From NCBI GenBank assembly GCA_964637655.1, contig CAZWUZ010000044.1, positions 1 to 16,613 on the forward strand: a stretch of DNA of 16,613 bases. Direction: 5' to 3'. Positions 1 through 7,637 of the stretch are shown one piece after another. The stretch comes from CAZWUZ01 sp964637655 [NCBI: uncultured bacterium]. Lineage in GTDB: Bacteria > DAOPZR01. The notes beneath the pieces are model-generated. The model worked only from the letters and a program-made list of their open reading frames with translations. It had not been told where the DNA came from and did not search any database. Made by a program: the position numbers and the translations under genes. Every line of letters begins with the position of its first letter. The first letter of the stretch is position 1.

Positions 1-599
1 CGACCTTCGCCGATGCCTATGCGCAAACCTTGACGTATGCCCTGCTGCTGTCGCGGTTCGAAAACAAAGACAAAGTTTCCATCGAAAACGCCGCCAAACG
101 ACTGAAAGGCGGACATACGCTGCTGGCCAATGTCCTGAAAGTGATGGAGGCCGCGCGCGCGCTGCTGGATACGCCGATTTCGCTGCTCGAACGGGTGATT
201 GACAATATTGATGTGACGGCGCTGCTGAAGAAAAGTGCAGGCGACCCGTGGCTGTATTTTTATGAGGACTTTCTCGGCGCCTATGATCCCGATATGCGCA
301 AGGACCGCGGGGTCTATTACACGCCGCTGGAAGTGGTGGGGGTGCAGGTCCGGCTGGTTACAGAACTATTGGCGAATCGTTTTGGGGCAGAACGCGGTTT
401 TGCCGACGATAAGGTGGTTACGCTCGATCCCGCCTGTGGCACGGGAACCTATTTGCTGGCGGCGGTGCGCCACGCGCTCGAGGGATTGAGGCTACCCATG
501 GTGCGGGCCTGCGCCGCACCGCTGCCACCACCGCCGCAAAAAACTGTTATGGCTTCGAATTGCTGGTCGGGCCGTATGCGGTGGCGCATCTGCGCTTGA
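1..599 (+). CDS. Type ISP/IIG-like DNA adenine methyltransferase, upstream part (5' partial, ends at frameshift)
   Basis: This is the upstream part of a large N6-adenine DNA methyltransferase or restriction-modification protein. The reading frame is open to the left edge (codons from base 3 read TFADAYAQTLTYALLL), so the true start lies outside the window and the TTG at 30 is internal. The segment YFYEDFLGAYDP..RGVYYTPLEVV is typical of the region before the SAM-binding fold in type ISP and Eco57I-like enzymes. Methyltransferase motif I, DPACGTGTYL, lies at 426-455. Similarity to the family stops after about 482. From there this frame encodes a proline-rich, unrelated tail that ends at 597-599, while family-like sequence continues in another frame. 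Any nuclease or helicase domain would lie to the left and cannot be assessed. Family assignment is firm from the motifs; the exact subtype is inference. Confidence 0.85.
   Translation, partial: TFADAYAQTLTYALLLSRFENKDKVSIENAAKRLKGGHTLLANVLKVMEAARALLDTPISLLERVIDNIDVTALLKKSAGDPWLYFYEDFLGAYDPDMRKDRGVYYTPLEVVGVQVRLVTELLANRFGAERGFADDKVVTLDPACGTGTYLLAAVRHALEGLRLPMVRACAAPLPPPPQKTVMASNCWSGRMRWRICA
480..490 (+). other. Frameshift site in the methyltransferase gene
   Basis: Up to codon 480-482 (ALE) the family sequence is in the frame of base 30. From 482-484 onward it is in the frame of base 560 (GIEATHGAG). One extra base, for example a fourth G in the GGG at 482-484, would give an uninterrupted LEGIEATHGAG. 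Both frames are open across the junction, so this looks like a single-base loss, either in the genome or in the assembly. Confidence 0.8.
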
Positions 600-2761
600 C
601 GCAATTGGTCATGGGCGAACGCGGGAGTTTGCCGGCTGATGGCGTAAAAGTCATGCTGACCAATACGCTCGATTCGCCGCATGTGCTGCCGGCGAAGAAT
701 CTGCCGCTGCCGTACAAGACCATCGGAGAGGAGCGCGAACGGGCGCGCAAGTTCAAGGCGGAAAACCCCGTACTGGTCTGCATCGGCAATCCGCCGTATG
801 ACCGGCAGAACATCAAGCCAGACGAAAAGGAACAGGTCAAGCGCAAAGGCGGGTGGGTGCGGTTTGGCGAACAGTTGGAAACCGCCACCGGCGCGGTCGA
901 ACGGGGCATCCTGCAGGATTTCATCACGCCGCTGCAGGAAATCGGCGAAGGTGTGCATGCCAAGAACCTGTATAACGATTACGTCTATTTCTGGCGCTGG
1001 GCGCTGTGGAAAGTGTTCGAGAACAAGCAACAGCCTGGCATCGTCAGTTTTATCACCGCGGCCTCGTATCTGAAAGGTCCGGGCTTTAAGGGCATGCGCA
1101 AGATGATGCGCGAGACCTTCGACGAACTGTGGATCATCGATCTGGGCGGTGATAATCGCGGTACGCGAAAATCGGAGAATGTGTTTAATATCGAAACCGC
1201 CGTGGCGATTGCGGTTGGCGTTCGGTATGGCCAGCCGCAGCCAGCGCAGCCGGCGGCGGTGCATTATACGGAAATCCGCGGCAGCAGCGAGGAAAAACTG
1301 GCGGTCTTGGCCGGGGTGAAGACGTTTGCCGATCTGAAGTGGACTGACTGTCCGTCGGGCTGGCTGGATCCGTTTCTGCCGCAACGCGACAGTGCGTATC
1401 AAAAATGGCCGAAAGTCACCGACTTGTTCCCATGGCAGGAAAACGGCCTGCAGTATAAGCGCTTGTGGCCGATTGGCGAGCAGCAGGAAATTCTGCAACA
1501 GCGATGGGCAGCATTGCTGGCGGCACCTGATCGGGCAGTTGCGTTTAAGGAAAGCCGCGATAAAGTAACGGTGAAAGCATACGCCGATCTTATGAAGCCC
1601 GATACGCGGCTTAGACCTATCGCAGATTTGCCACCTGATGAGCCGATACCGCCAGTAATGCCATATTCTTATCGCTCATTTGACCGGCAGTGGGCAATTG
1701 CGGATAACCGAGTGGGCGATTATTTACGGCCGATATTGCACCAAGCACACACACGAAATCAGATATTTCTCACCAGCATGCTGACAAACGAATTGGGCCC
1801 GGGGCCGGCTGCAGTTATGGCTGCACAAATACCGGATATGCATTTTTTCTGCAATCGTGGTGGTAAAGATGTGATTCCGCTATGGCGGGATGCGGCGGCG
1901 ACGAAAGCCAATATTGCGCCCGGAGTGCTGGAAAAACTGTCGGAGGAATATAAGACCAAAGTCAATGCCGAGGATTTCTTCGCTTATGCCGCGGCGCTAC
2001 TGGCCACGCCCGCCTATGTGGCGATGTTCCGCGAGGAATTGGCAACGCCCGGTCCGCATCTACCGATTACCCGCGTTGGCAAACTGTTCGCGGCGGCGGT
2101 GGCACTGGGCCGGCGTGTTGTGCGCATCCATACCTTTGGCGAACGCTGGCGCGACAAGAAGGAAAAGCCGGTGCTGGTTGGCAAAACGAAATGCGTGCAG
2201 GGGACGCCGGCGGATCAGGAAAAGTATCCCGAGGATTTCGCCTATAACGCCGCTACGCAGGAATTGCGGGTGGGCGAAGGCAAGTTTGTGCCGGTGGCGC
2301 CGGAGGTATACAACTACTCCGTTTCCGGCCTGCAGGTGGTGAAATCGTGGCTGGGCTATCGCATGAAGGAGCGGTCAGGCAAGAAATCATCGCCGCTCGA
2401 CGATATCCGTCCGCAAACATGGTCATTCGATACGGAACTCTTGGAGTTGTTGTGGACGCTGGAAGCAGTGGTGGCACTCGAACCGGCGCAGGCCGACATT
2501 TTACGGCGCATTTGTGCTGGCAAGATGTTTGCTGCTGATGATTTTCCTCCGGTGCCAGACGATGCCCGTCAAGCCGAGCCACGCCCATCCCGCGCCGGAG
2601 AAACAGTGCCTTCATTATTCGATACACCGGAGCAAACAGCACCAGAGCCGTTGCCTGTGGCGGATAAACCAGCTGCCAAGCGGCGTGGCCGTTCGCCTGC
2701 TGCGAAACGTGCGTCAGCACCAATCAGATTGGGCAAGCCAAAGCGTCGTCCGCGGCGTTGA
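560..2761 (+). CDS. Type ISP/IIG-like DNA adenine methyltransferase, downstream part (catalytic motif IV and specificity region)
   Basis: This is the continuation of the methyltransferase in a second frame. The homologous reading actually begins near 482 (GIEATHGAGLRRTAATTAAK, then NCYGFELLVGPYAVAHLRL); the TTG at 560 is only the first start-like codon. Catalytic motif IV, NPPY, is at 788-799 (residues 77-80), which fits adenine-N6 methylation. The remaining 600 residues match the layout of LlaBIII-type C-terminal specificity domains, including PYSYRSFDRQW, YNYSVSGLQVVKSWLGYR and SPLDDIRPQTW near the end. The last 30 residues form a Lys/Arg/Ala-rich tail (AAKRRGRSPAAKR, ending KRRPRR), which is unusual for the family. 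Bases 1561-1860 are only about 50% G+C by hand count. With the upstream part the protein exceeds 915 residues, still without its N-terminus. Unless the frameshift is a sequencing error or is bypassed, the gene is probably inactive. Confidence 0.85.
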   Translation: MLVGPYAVAHLRLTQLVMGERGSLPADGVKVMLTNTLDSPHVLPAKNLPLPYKTIGEERERARKFKAENPVLVCIGNPPYDRQNIKPDEKEQVKRKGGWVRFGEQLETATGAVERGILQDFITPLQEIGEGVHAKNLYNDYVYFWRWALWKVFENKQQPGIVSFITAASYLKGPGFKGMRKMMRETFDELWIIDLGGDNRGTRKSENVFNIETAVAIAVGVRYGQPQPAQPAAVHYTEIRGSSEEKLAVLAGVKTFADLKWTDCPSGWLDPFLPQRDSAYQKWPKVTDLFPWQENGLQYKRLWPIGEQQEILQQRWAALLAAPDRAVAFKESRDKVTVKAYADLMKPDTRLRPIADLPPDEPIPPVMPYSYRSFDRQWAIADNRVGDYLRPILHQAHTRNQIFLTSMLTNELGPGPAAVMAAQIPDMHFFCNRGGKDVIPLWRDAAATKANIAPGVLEKLSEEYKTKVNAEDFFAYAAALLATPAYVAMFREELATPGPHLPITRVGKLFAAAVALGRRVVRIHTFGERWRDKKEKPVLVGKTKCVQGTPADQEKYPEDFAYNAATQELRVGEGKFVPVAPEVYNYSVSGLQVVKSWLGYRMKERSGKKSSPLDDIRPQTWSFDTELLELLWTLEAVVALEPAQADILRRICAGKMFAADDFPPVPDDARQAEPRPSRAGETVPSLFDTPEQTAPEPLPVADKPAAKRRGRSPAAKRASAPIRLGKPKRRPRR

Positions 2762-2807
2762 CGAGATTGGCACAGACAGGTAAAATTAATTAGGGTGAAG
2801 GTGGCAA

Positions 2808-3965
2808 GTGAAATTTACTAGGATTCAACTGAAGAATTGGCGTAACTTCGTCGCGGCTGACACACCGCTGGCTGAACGCGTGTTCTTGGTTGGGCCAAAT
2901 GCGGCGGGCAAATCAAATTTTTTGGATGCGTTCCGTTTTCTGCATGATTTGGCCGCGCCGGTGGCGGGCGGTTTTCAGGCGGCGGTGGGCAACGGCCGCG
3001 GCGGGGTTTCCGCCATACGTTCGCTGGCGGCGCGCAGTCGTCCGGCCATCGGCATAACTTGTGAAATGCAGGACGAATCCGGTGGCATATGGCGTTATGA
3101 ATTGCGTTTTGACAATGGCGACGACAATGTTCCGGTAGTCAAGCATGAGCGGGTGGAACGTGATGGCAGGGAATTGGTATGCCGTCCGGACAAGGATGAC
3201 AAACTTGACCCGCGCAACTTGCGGCAGACGCATCTGGAACAGACCCGGGTCAATAAGGATTTTCGCGTGGTGGCGGACTTCTTTGCCACCATCAGTTATG
3301 CGCATATCGTGCCGCAGCTGATTCGCCAACCGGACCGGTTTTCCACTCCCGAGCGGCGACATGATCCGTATGGTGCGGATCTGTTGGAACAGATAGCGGC
3401 GGCGAAGACTCCAGAGCAGAAACGTAAACTGAAACTGATTGCCAACGCCCTGCGCATAGCGGTGCCGCAATTGCAGAAGCTCGAACTGGTGCGCGATACG
3501 CGAACTGGGCGCCCGCACCTGCGTGGAAAGTACGAGCATTGGCGCACGCATGGCGCCTGGCAGACGGAAGAATCGTTTTCTGACGGGACCTTACGCCTGT
3601 TGGGATTGTTGTGGCTGATGCTTGATGCGCCCGGTCCAATCCTGCTGGAAGAGCCGGAATTGTCGCTGCATCCGGAGATTGTGCGGCATCTGCCTCAAGT
3701 GATGGCGGAGGTGCAGCAGTACAGCGGCCGGCAAATTATCTGCAGCACGCATTCCCGCGACTTGCTGCGGGATGATGGTATCGGCATGAATGAAGTGTTG
3801 CTGCTGAAACCGCAAGCGGAAGGGACGCAAGTGCGAACAGCAGGTGAAATTGCCGAGGTGGTGGCTTTACTAGAGGGCGGCGTTGATATGGCGGAGGCGG
3901 TGGTACCTTTGGCCGGGCCGAATACCGCCCGGCAATTATCCCTGTTTGACGATCAGGTAAAGTGA
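2808..3965 (+). CDS. OLD/AAA15-like SMC-type ATPase, candidate defence ATPase
   Basis: The product is a 385-residue ATPase of the ABC/SMC-related AAA15/AAA21 type found in OLD, Gabija, PARIS and Septu-like systems. It starts MKFTRIQLKNWRNF, the usual opening beta strand. Walker A is GPNAAGKS at residues 29-36, the signature-like FSDGT is at 257-261, Walker B is ILLEEPELSLHP at 278-289, and the switch motif STHS is at 313-316. No TOPRIM domain follows Walker B in the same chain. Instead the stop codon overlaps the start of a separate TOPRIM-like gene by 4 bp (GTGA). The GTG start at 2808 has a GAAGGTGG ribosome site at 2797-2804. It lies 46 bp after the methyltransferase, on the same strand. 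Such ATPases usually sense or gate an effector; which trigger applies here cannot be read from the sequence. Confidence 0.85.
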   Translation: MKFTRIQLKNWRNFVAADTPLAERVFLVGPNAAGKSNFLDAFRFLHDLAAPVAGGFQAAVGNGRGGVSAIRSLAARSRPAIGITCEMQDESGGIWRYELRFDNGDDNVPVVKHERVERDGRELVCRPDKDDKLDPRNLRQTHLEQTRVNKDFRVVADFFATISYAHIVPQLIRQPDRFSTPERRHDPYGADLLEQIAAAKTPEQKRKLKLIANALRIAVPQLQKLELVRDTRTGRPHLRGKYEHWRTHGAWQTEESFSDGTLRLLGLLWLMLDAPGPILLEEPELSLHPEIVRHLPQVMAEVQQYSGRQIICSTHSRDLLRDDGIGMNEVLLLKPQAEGTQVRTAGEIAEVVALLEGGVDMAEAVVPLAGPNTARQLSLFDDQVK

Positions 3966-4555
3966 AACGCTACGCACATCTTGCGGTTGAAGGATTGCTG
4001 GATGAGATGGTCCTGCGGCGCATGCTGGCCGACGCCGGGATAGAAGTGCTGGCGGTACATGGCCATTCGGGCAAACCGCATCTGCGCAAGTGTATTGATG
4101 GCTATAATCGGGCGGCGCAGTTTGGCAACTGGATTGTTGTCGCTGACCTTGACGATGAGCCATGCGCACCGACAATGGTACGGCGATGGCTGCCTAAACG
4201 CGGTCAAGGCATGTGCCTGCGCATAGCTGTACGCGCCATCGAAGCATGGCTATTGGCCGATCATATGGCTTTGGCGCGCTATCTTGCGGTATCTCCGATA
4301 CTGGTACCACGGCAGCCGGACGCGTTGTCGCAACCCAAACAGGCGATGGTTGTCATTGCCGCCAAATCACGTCAACGGCAGATCCGCGACGGCATGGTGC
4401 CGGATCAAGGAAGTGGTAGAACGATTGGCAAACGGTATAACTCCATTCTGGCGCAATTTGCTAGGCAAACAAACGGGGGTTGGAACCCTAAACGTGCGGC
4501 GCGAAATTCTGACAGCTTGCGACGTGCGTTGCGGGCGATAAGCGCGTTGAGATAG
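3962..4555 (+). CDS. Small TOPRIM/DUF4276-like protein, putative effector partner of the ATPase
   Basis: The protein has 197 residues and a pattern expected of a TOPRIM-like fold: an acidic residue after the first strand (AVEG, E10), the acidic cluster VVADLDDEP at residues 59-67 (D62, D64, D65), and RAIEAWLLAD at 91-100. The last motif is typical of DUF4276/DUF3226-like families encoded beside AAA15 ATPases. The C-terminal WNPKRAARNSDSLRRAL also fits that family. TOPRIM proteins use these acidic residues to bind Mg2+ and cut nucleic acid, so a nuclease effector role is plausible but inferred. The GTG start overlaps the ATPase stop by 4 bp, indicating translational coupling and roughly matched expression. 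No N-terminal signal or membrane segment is seen. I am confident of the pairing, less so of the exact family name. Confidence 0.72.
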   Translation: MKRYAHLAVEGLLDEMVLRRMLADAGIEVLAVHGHSGKPHLRKCIDGYNRAAQFGNWIVVADLDDEPCAPTMVRRWLPKRGQGMCLRIAVRAIEAWLLADHMALARYLAVSPILVPRQPDALSQPKQAMVVIAAKSRQRQIRDGMVPDQGSGRTIGKRYNSILAQFARQTNGGWNPKRAARNSDSLRRALRAISALR

Positions 4556-4632
4556 AAGTTGCGGGGCACGTTGCCAAGTCGCGAATGAGCTGCATTTTCC
4601 TTAACGCAGTCGCGCCCCTCCCTGCCGCACCG

Positions 4633-4661
4633 TTGAAATACTTGGCCGCACAATGTACAAT
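4633..4661 (+). promoter_or_regulatory. Sigma70-type promoter for uvrA
   Basis: TTGAAA at 4633-4638 and TACAAT at 4656-4661 are separated by exactly 17 bp, each one mismatch from consensus. Transcription would start near 4668, giving a leader of about 45 nt before the uvrA ATG at 4713. The promoter lies in the 157-bp gap after the TOPRIM-like gene, which holds no other gene. I could not identify a LexA operator with confidence. Confidence 0.7.
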
Positions 4662-4712
4662 AACTGACCGCTGATTTCCGCGCTGACGGGCGGCTGGCGG
4701 GCAGGGGAAATC

Positions 4713-7541
4713 ATGGCTGACAGCATTGTTGTCCGGCACGCGAAGGTACACAACCTCAAGGATATTTCGGTAACCATCCCGCGCGACAAACTGGTCGTCG
4801 TCTGCGGGGTGTCGGGGTCGGGCAAATCGACGCTGGCGTTCGACACGCTCTTCGCCGAGGGGCAGCGCCGCTACGTCGAGTCGCTCTCCGCCTACGCGCG
4901 GCAGTTCCTCGGGCAACTGGACCGCCCCGATGTGGAATCGATTGACGGGCTGTCCCCCGCCATCGCCATCGAACAGAAGAGCGTGGGGCACAACCCGCGC
5001 TCGACGGTCGGCACCATCACCGAGATCTACGACTACCTGCGGCTGCTCTACGCGCGCCTCGGCACGGTGCACTGCCCCAAGGGGCACGGGGCCATCGAGC
5101 GGCGCGACCCGGTGGCCATTGTCGACGACATTCTCAAGCGCTACGAGGGCAAGGACATCATGCTGCTCGCCCCGGCGGTGACGGGGCGCAAGGGTGAGTA
5201 TCGCGAACTGTTCGAGCGGCTGCGCGGCGAGGGGCTGGTGCGGGTCATGGTCGATGGCAAGGTCTACCGCCTCGACGAGCCGATCAAACTCGACAAGCAG
5301 AAAAAGCACATCATCGACGTGGTGGTCGACCGCCTGACGGTGACGGCGGCGGACCGCAACCGCATCACCGAGTCGCTCGCCACCGCGCTGAAACTGGGCG
5401 AGGAGCGGGTGAAAATCGCCTGCGGGAAGGAGACGGAACTGCTCGGCACGAAATTCGCCTGCGTCGAGTGCGGGTTCATGCTCGAGGAACTGACCCCGCG
5501 CGCCTTCTCGTTCAATTCTCCCTACGGCGCCTGCCCGACATGCAGCGGACTGGGGGTCGAACTGAAGATGGACCCGGCGCTGGTCATCCCCGACCCGGAG
5601 CGGGCGCTGCGGCACGGCGCGCTTGCCCCGTTCCAGGGGACGAGCGGGTATTATTTCAACATCATCGCCGCGCTCGGCAAGACGTTCGGGTTCACCCTTG
5701 ATACACCGTATAAGCAGTTGTCGGAGCGGGCGAAGCAGGCGCTGCTCTACGGCACGGACGAGCGCATCCCGGTGGAGTGGAAGAGTGCGAATTTCGACGG
5801 GCGGGCGCAGCACCGCTGGGAGGGCATCCTCAATACCCTCGAACGGCGTTATCGCGAGACGAAATCGGAGGAGCAGCGCGAGGCCTACCGGCGGTACATG
5901 AGTGAGACCCCGTGCCACGCCTGCAAGGGGCAGCGGCTGCGCCCCGAGGTGCTGGCGGTCACGGTCGGCGGGAAGAGCATCGTCGACGTCACCGCGCTGA
6001 CCGTGCGCGACGCGCTGGCGTTCATCGAGGCGCGGCGCGCGGAGTGGGTGCAGGACGACACCGGGAAGCAGGCGGTCTTTCTCCCCATCTACCGCGAGGT
6101 GAGCAAGCGCCTGCAGTTCCTCATCAACGTCGGGCTCGATTACCTGACGCTCGACCGCAGCGCGGCGACGCTGGCGGGAGGGGAGGGGCAGCGCATCCGC
6201 CTCGCCACGCAACTGGGGGCGGCCCTGGTCGGGGTACTGTACATCCTCGACGAGCCGAGCATCGGGCTGCACCCGCGCGACAACGAGCGGCTGCTGCGCG
6301 CCCTGCGTGACCTGCAGCAGATCGGCAACACCGTGCTGGTCATCGAGCATGACGAGGAAACGATTATGGCCGCGGACTACGTGGTCGAGCTCGGGCCCGG
6401 GGCGGGTGAGCACGGCGGCGAGGTGGTGGCGGCGGGCACGCCGGCGCAGATCGTCAAGAGCCGCAAGTCGCCGACGGGGGCGTTCCTTGCCGGGCGCAAG
6501 AAGGTCTTCCGGCGCGACCGCAACACGGACGACCCGGAGCAGTACCTCATCGTGCGCGGGGCGAAGGAGCACAACCTCAAGACCGTCGACGCGTTCTTTC
6601 CACTCGGGCGTTTCATCTGCCTGACGGGGGTCTCGGGCTCGGGGAAGAGCACGCTGCTCAACGACGTCATGTTCCCCTGGCTGCAGCGCAAGCTGCTGCA
6701 CGCGCGGCTGCCGGTGGGGCGCTGCCGCGAAATCGAAAACTGGCACCTGGTCGACAAGATCATCGACGTCGACCAGTCACCCATCGGGCGCACGCCGCGC
6801 TCGAATCCGGCGACCTACGTCGGGGTGTTCGGCACCATCCGCGACCTGTTCGCACTGACCCCCGAGGCGAAAGCGCGCGGCTACGCGCCCGGGCGCTTCT
6901 CGTTCAACGTGCGCGGCGGCAGGTGCGAAACGTGCGAGGGGGCGGGCACCCTGCGCGTGGAGATGCATTTCCTGCCGGAAGTGTACGTGACGTGCCATGC
7001 CTGCCGCGGGGCGCGCTACAACCGCGACACGCTCGAGGTGAAATTCAAGGGCTACAGCATCGCCGACGTGCTGCAGATGACCGTTGACCGCGCCTGCGAG
7101 GTCTTCGCCAACCACCGGCAGATCTTCCACAAACTGGAGACGCTGCAGCGGGTGGGACTGGGCTATATCCGCCTCGGGCAGCCGGCGACGACGCTGTCGG
7201 GAGGTGAGGCGCAGCGGGTGAAACTGGCGACGGAACTGTCGCGGCGCTCGACCGGCAAGACGCTGTACATCCTCGACGAGCCGACCACGGGACTGCATTT
7301 TGCCGACATCGACAAGCTGCTGCGCGTGCTCGACGAACTGGTGGCGCGCGGCAATACGGTGCTGGTCATCGAGCACAACCTTGATGTCATCGGCAATGCC
7401 GACTGGATCATCGATCTCGGTCCCGAGGGGGGCGAGGGGGGCGGGCAGGTGGTGGCGGCGGGGAAGTTCAGCGAGGTGCTGGGGACGAAGGGGTCACACA
7501 CCGCGCAGGCGCTGCGCGCCTGGCAGCAGCGCCACGGCTGA
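4713..7541 (+). CDS. uvrA: Excinuclease ABC subunit A (UvrA)
   Basis: UvrA is the damage-scanning ATPase of nucleotide excision repair. It dimerises, finds DNA lesions in the cytoplasm and loads UvrB. The 942-residue length matches the family. There are two ABC modules: Walker A GVSGSGKST at residues 32-40 and again at 639-647, and signatures LAGGEGQRIRLAT near 487 and LSGGEAQRVKLAT near 828. Each signature is followed by a Walker B (YILDEPSIGLH and YILDEPTTGLH). Zinc-binding cysteines are C250/C253/C274/C277 and C738/C741/C761/C764; CHACKG lies between these modules. The first signature reads LAGGEGQ rather than the usual LSGGEAQ, a mild variation. The ATG follows a purine-rich GGGGAAA site. 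The gene has its own promoter and its composition differs from the defence block, so it is probably native chromosome. Confidence 0.98.
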   Translation: MADSIVVRHAKVHNLKDISVTIPRDKLVVVCGVSGSGKSTLAFDTLFAEGQRRYVESLSAYARQFLGQLDRPDVESIDGLSPAIAIEQKSVGHNPRSTVGTITEIYDYLRLLYARLGTVHCPKGHGAIERRDPVAIVDDILKRYEGKDIMLLAPAVTGRKGEYRELFERLRGEGLVRVMVDGKVYRLDEPIKLDKQKKHIIDVVVDRLTVTAADRNRITESLATALKLGEERVKIACGKETELLGTKFACVECGFMLEELTPRAFSFNSPYGACPTCSGLGVELKMDPALVIPDPERALRHGALAPFQGTSGYYFNIIAALGKTFGFTLDTPYKQLSERAKQALLYGTDERIPVEWKSANFDGRAQHRWEGILNTLERRYRETKSEEQREAYRRYMSETPCHACKGQRLRPEVLAVTVGGKSIVDVTALTVRDALAFIEARRAEWVQDDTGKQAVFLPIYREVSKRLQFLINVGLDYLTLDRSAATLAGGEGQRIRLATQLGAALVGVLYILDEPSIGLHPRDNERLLRALRDLQQIGNTVLVIEHDEETIMAADYVVELGPGAGEHGGEVVAAGTPAQIVKSRKSPTGAFLAGRKKVFRRDRNTDDPEQYLIVRGAKEHNLKTVDAFFPLGRFICLTGVSGSGKSTLLNDVMFPWLQRKLLHARLPVGRCREIENWHLVDKIIDVDQSPIGRTPRSNPATYVGVFGTIRDLFALTPEAKARGYAPGRFSFNVRGGRCETCEGAGTLRVEMHFLPEVYVTCHACRGARYNRDTLEVKFKGYSIADVLQMTVDRACEVFANHRQIFHKLETLQRVGLGYIRLGQPATTLSGGEAQRVKLATELSRRSTGKTLYILDEPTTGLHFADIDKLLRVLDELVARGNTVLVIEHNLDVIGNADWIIDLGPEGGEGGGQVVAAGKFSEVLGTKGSHTAQALRAWQQRHG

Positions 7542-7559
7542 CCGCGCCACCGCGCAGAG

Positions 7560-7588
7560 GTGACAGGCGGCATGGATTTTGCTATTGA
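7560..7588 (+). promoter_or_regulatory. Weak extended -10 promoter candidate for the first PiT gene
   Basis: GTGACA at 7560-7565 is 17 bp from TATTGA at 7583-7588, which is preceded by TGC, an extended -10. The -10 hexamer itself is poor. A perfect short dyad, GCTAT-TG-ATAGC, at 7581-7592 covers the -10 and could be an operator. A second dyad, GGTGC-GCGT-GCACC, is at 7603-7616. Readthrough from uvrA is the alternative. Confidence 0.3.
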
Positions 7589-7637
7589 TAGCATTGAGTT
7601 CAGGTGCGCGTGCACCACAAACGGCAGGTAACACATC

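Noticed and set aside
480-490. Phase-variable homopolymer switch in the methyltransferase
   Set aside because: The G run is only three bases (four if restored), too short for typical slipped-strand phase variation.
449-1498. A 349-codon open frame on the minus strand
   Set aside because: It is antisense to the methyltransferase, which has conserved motifs IV and specificity-domain segments in this span.
4488-6746. A 752-codon open frame on the minus strand
   Set aside because: It lies opposite uvrA and arises from high GC and codon bias; the product shows no recognisable domain.
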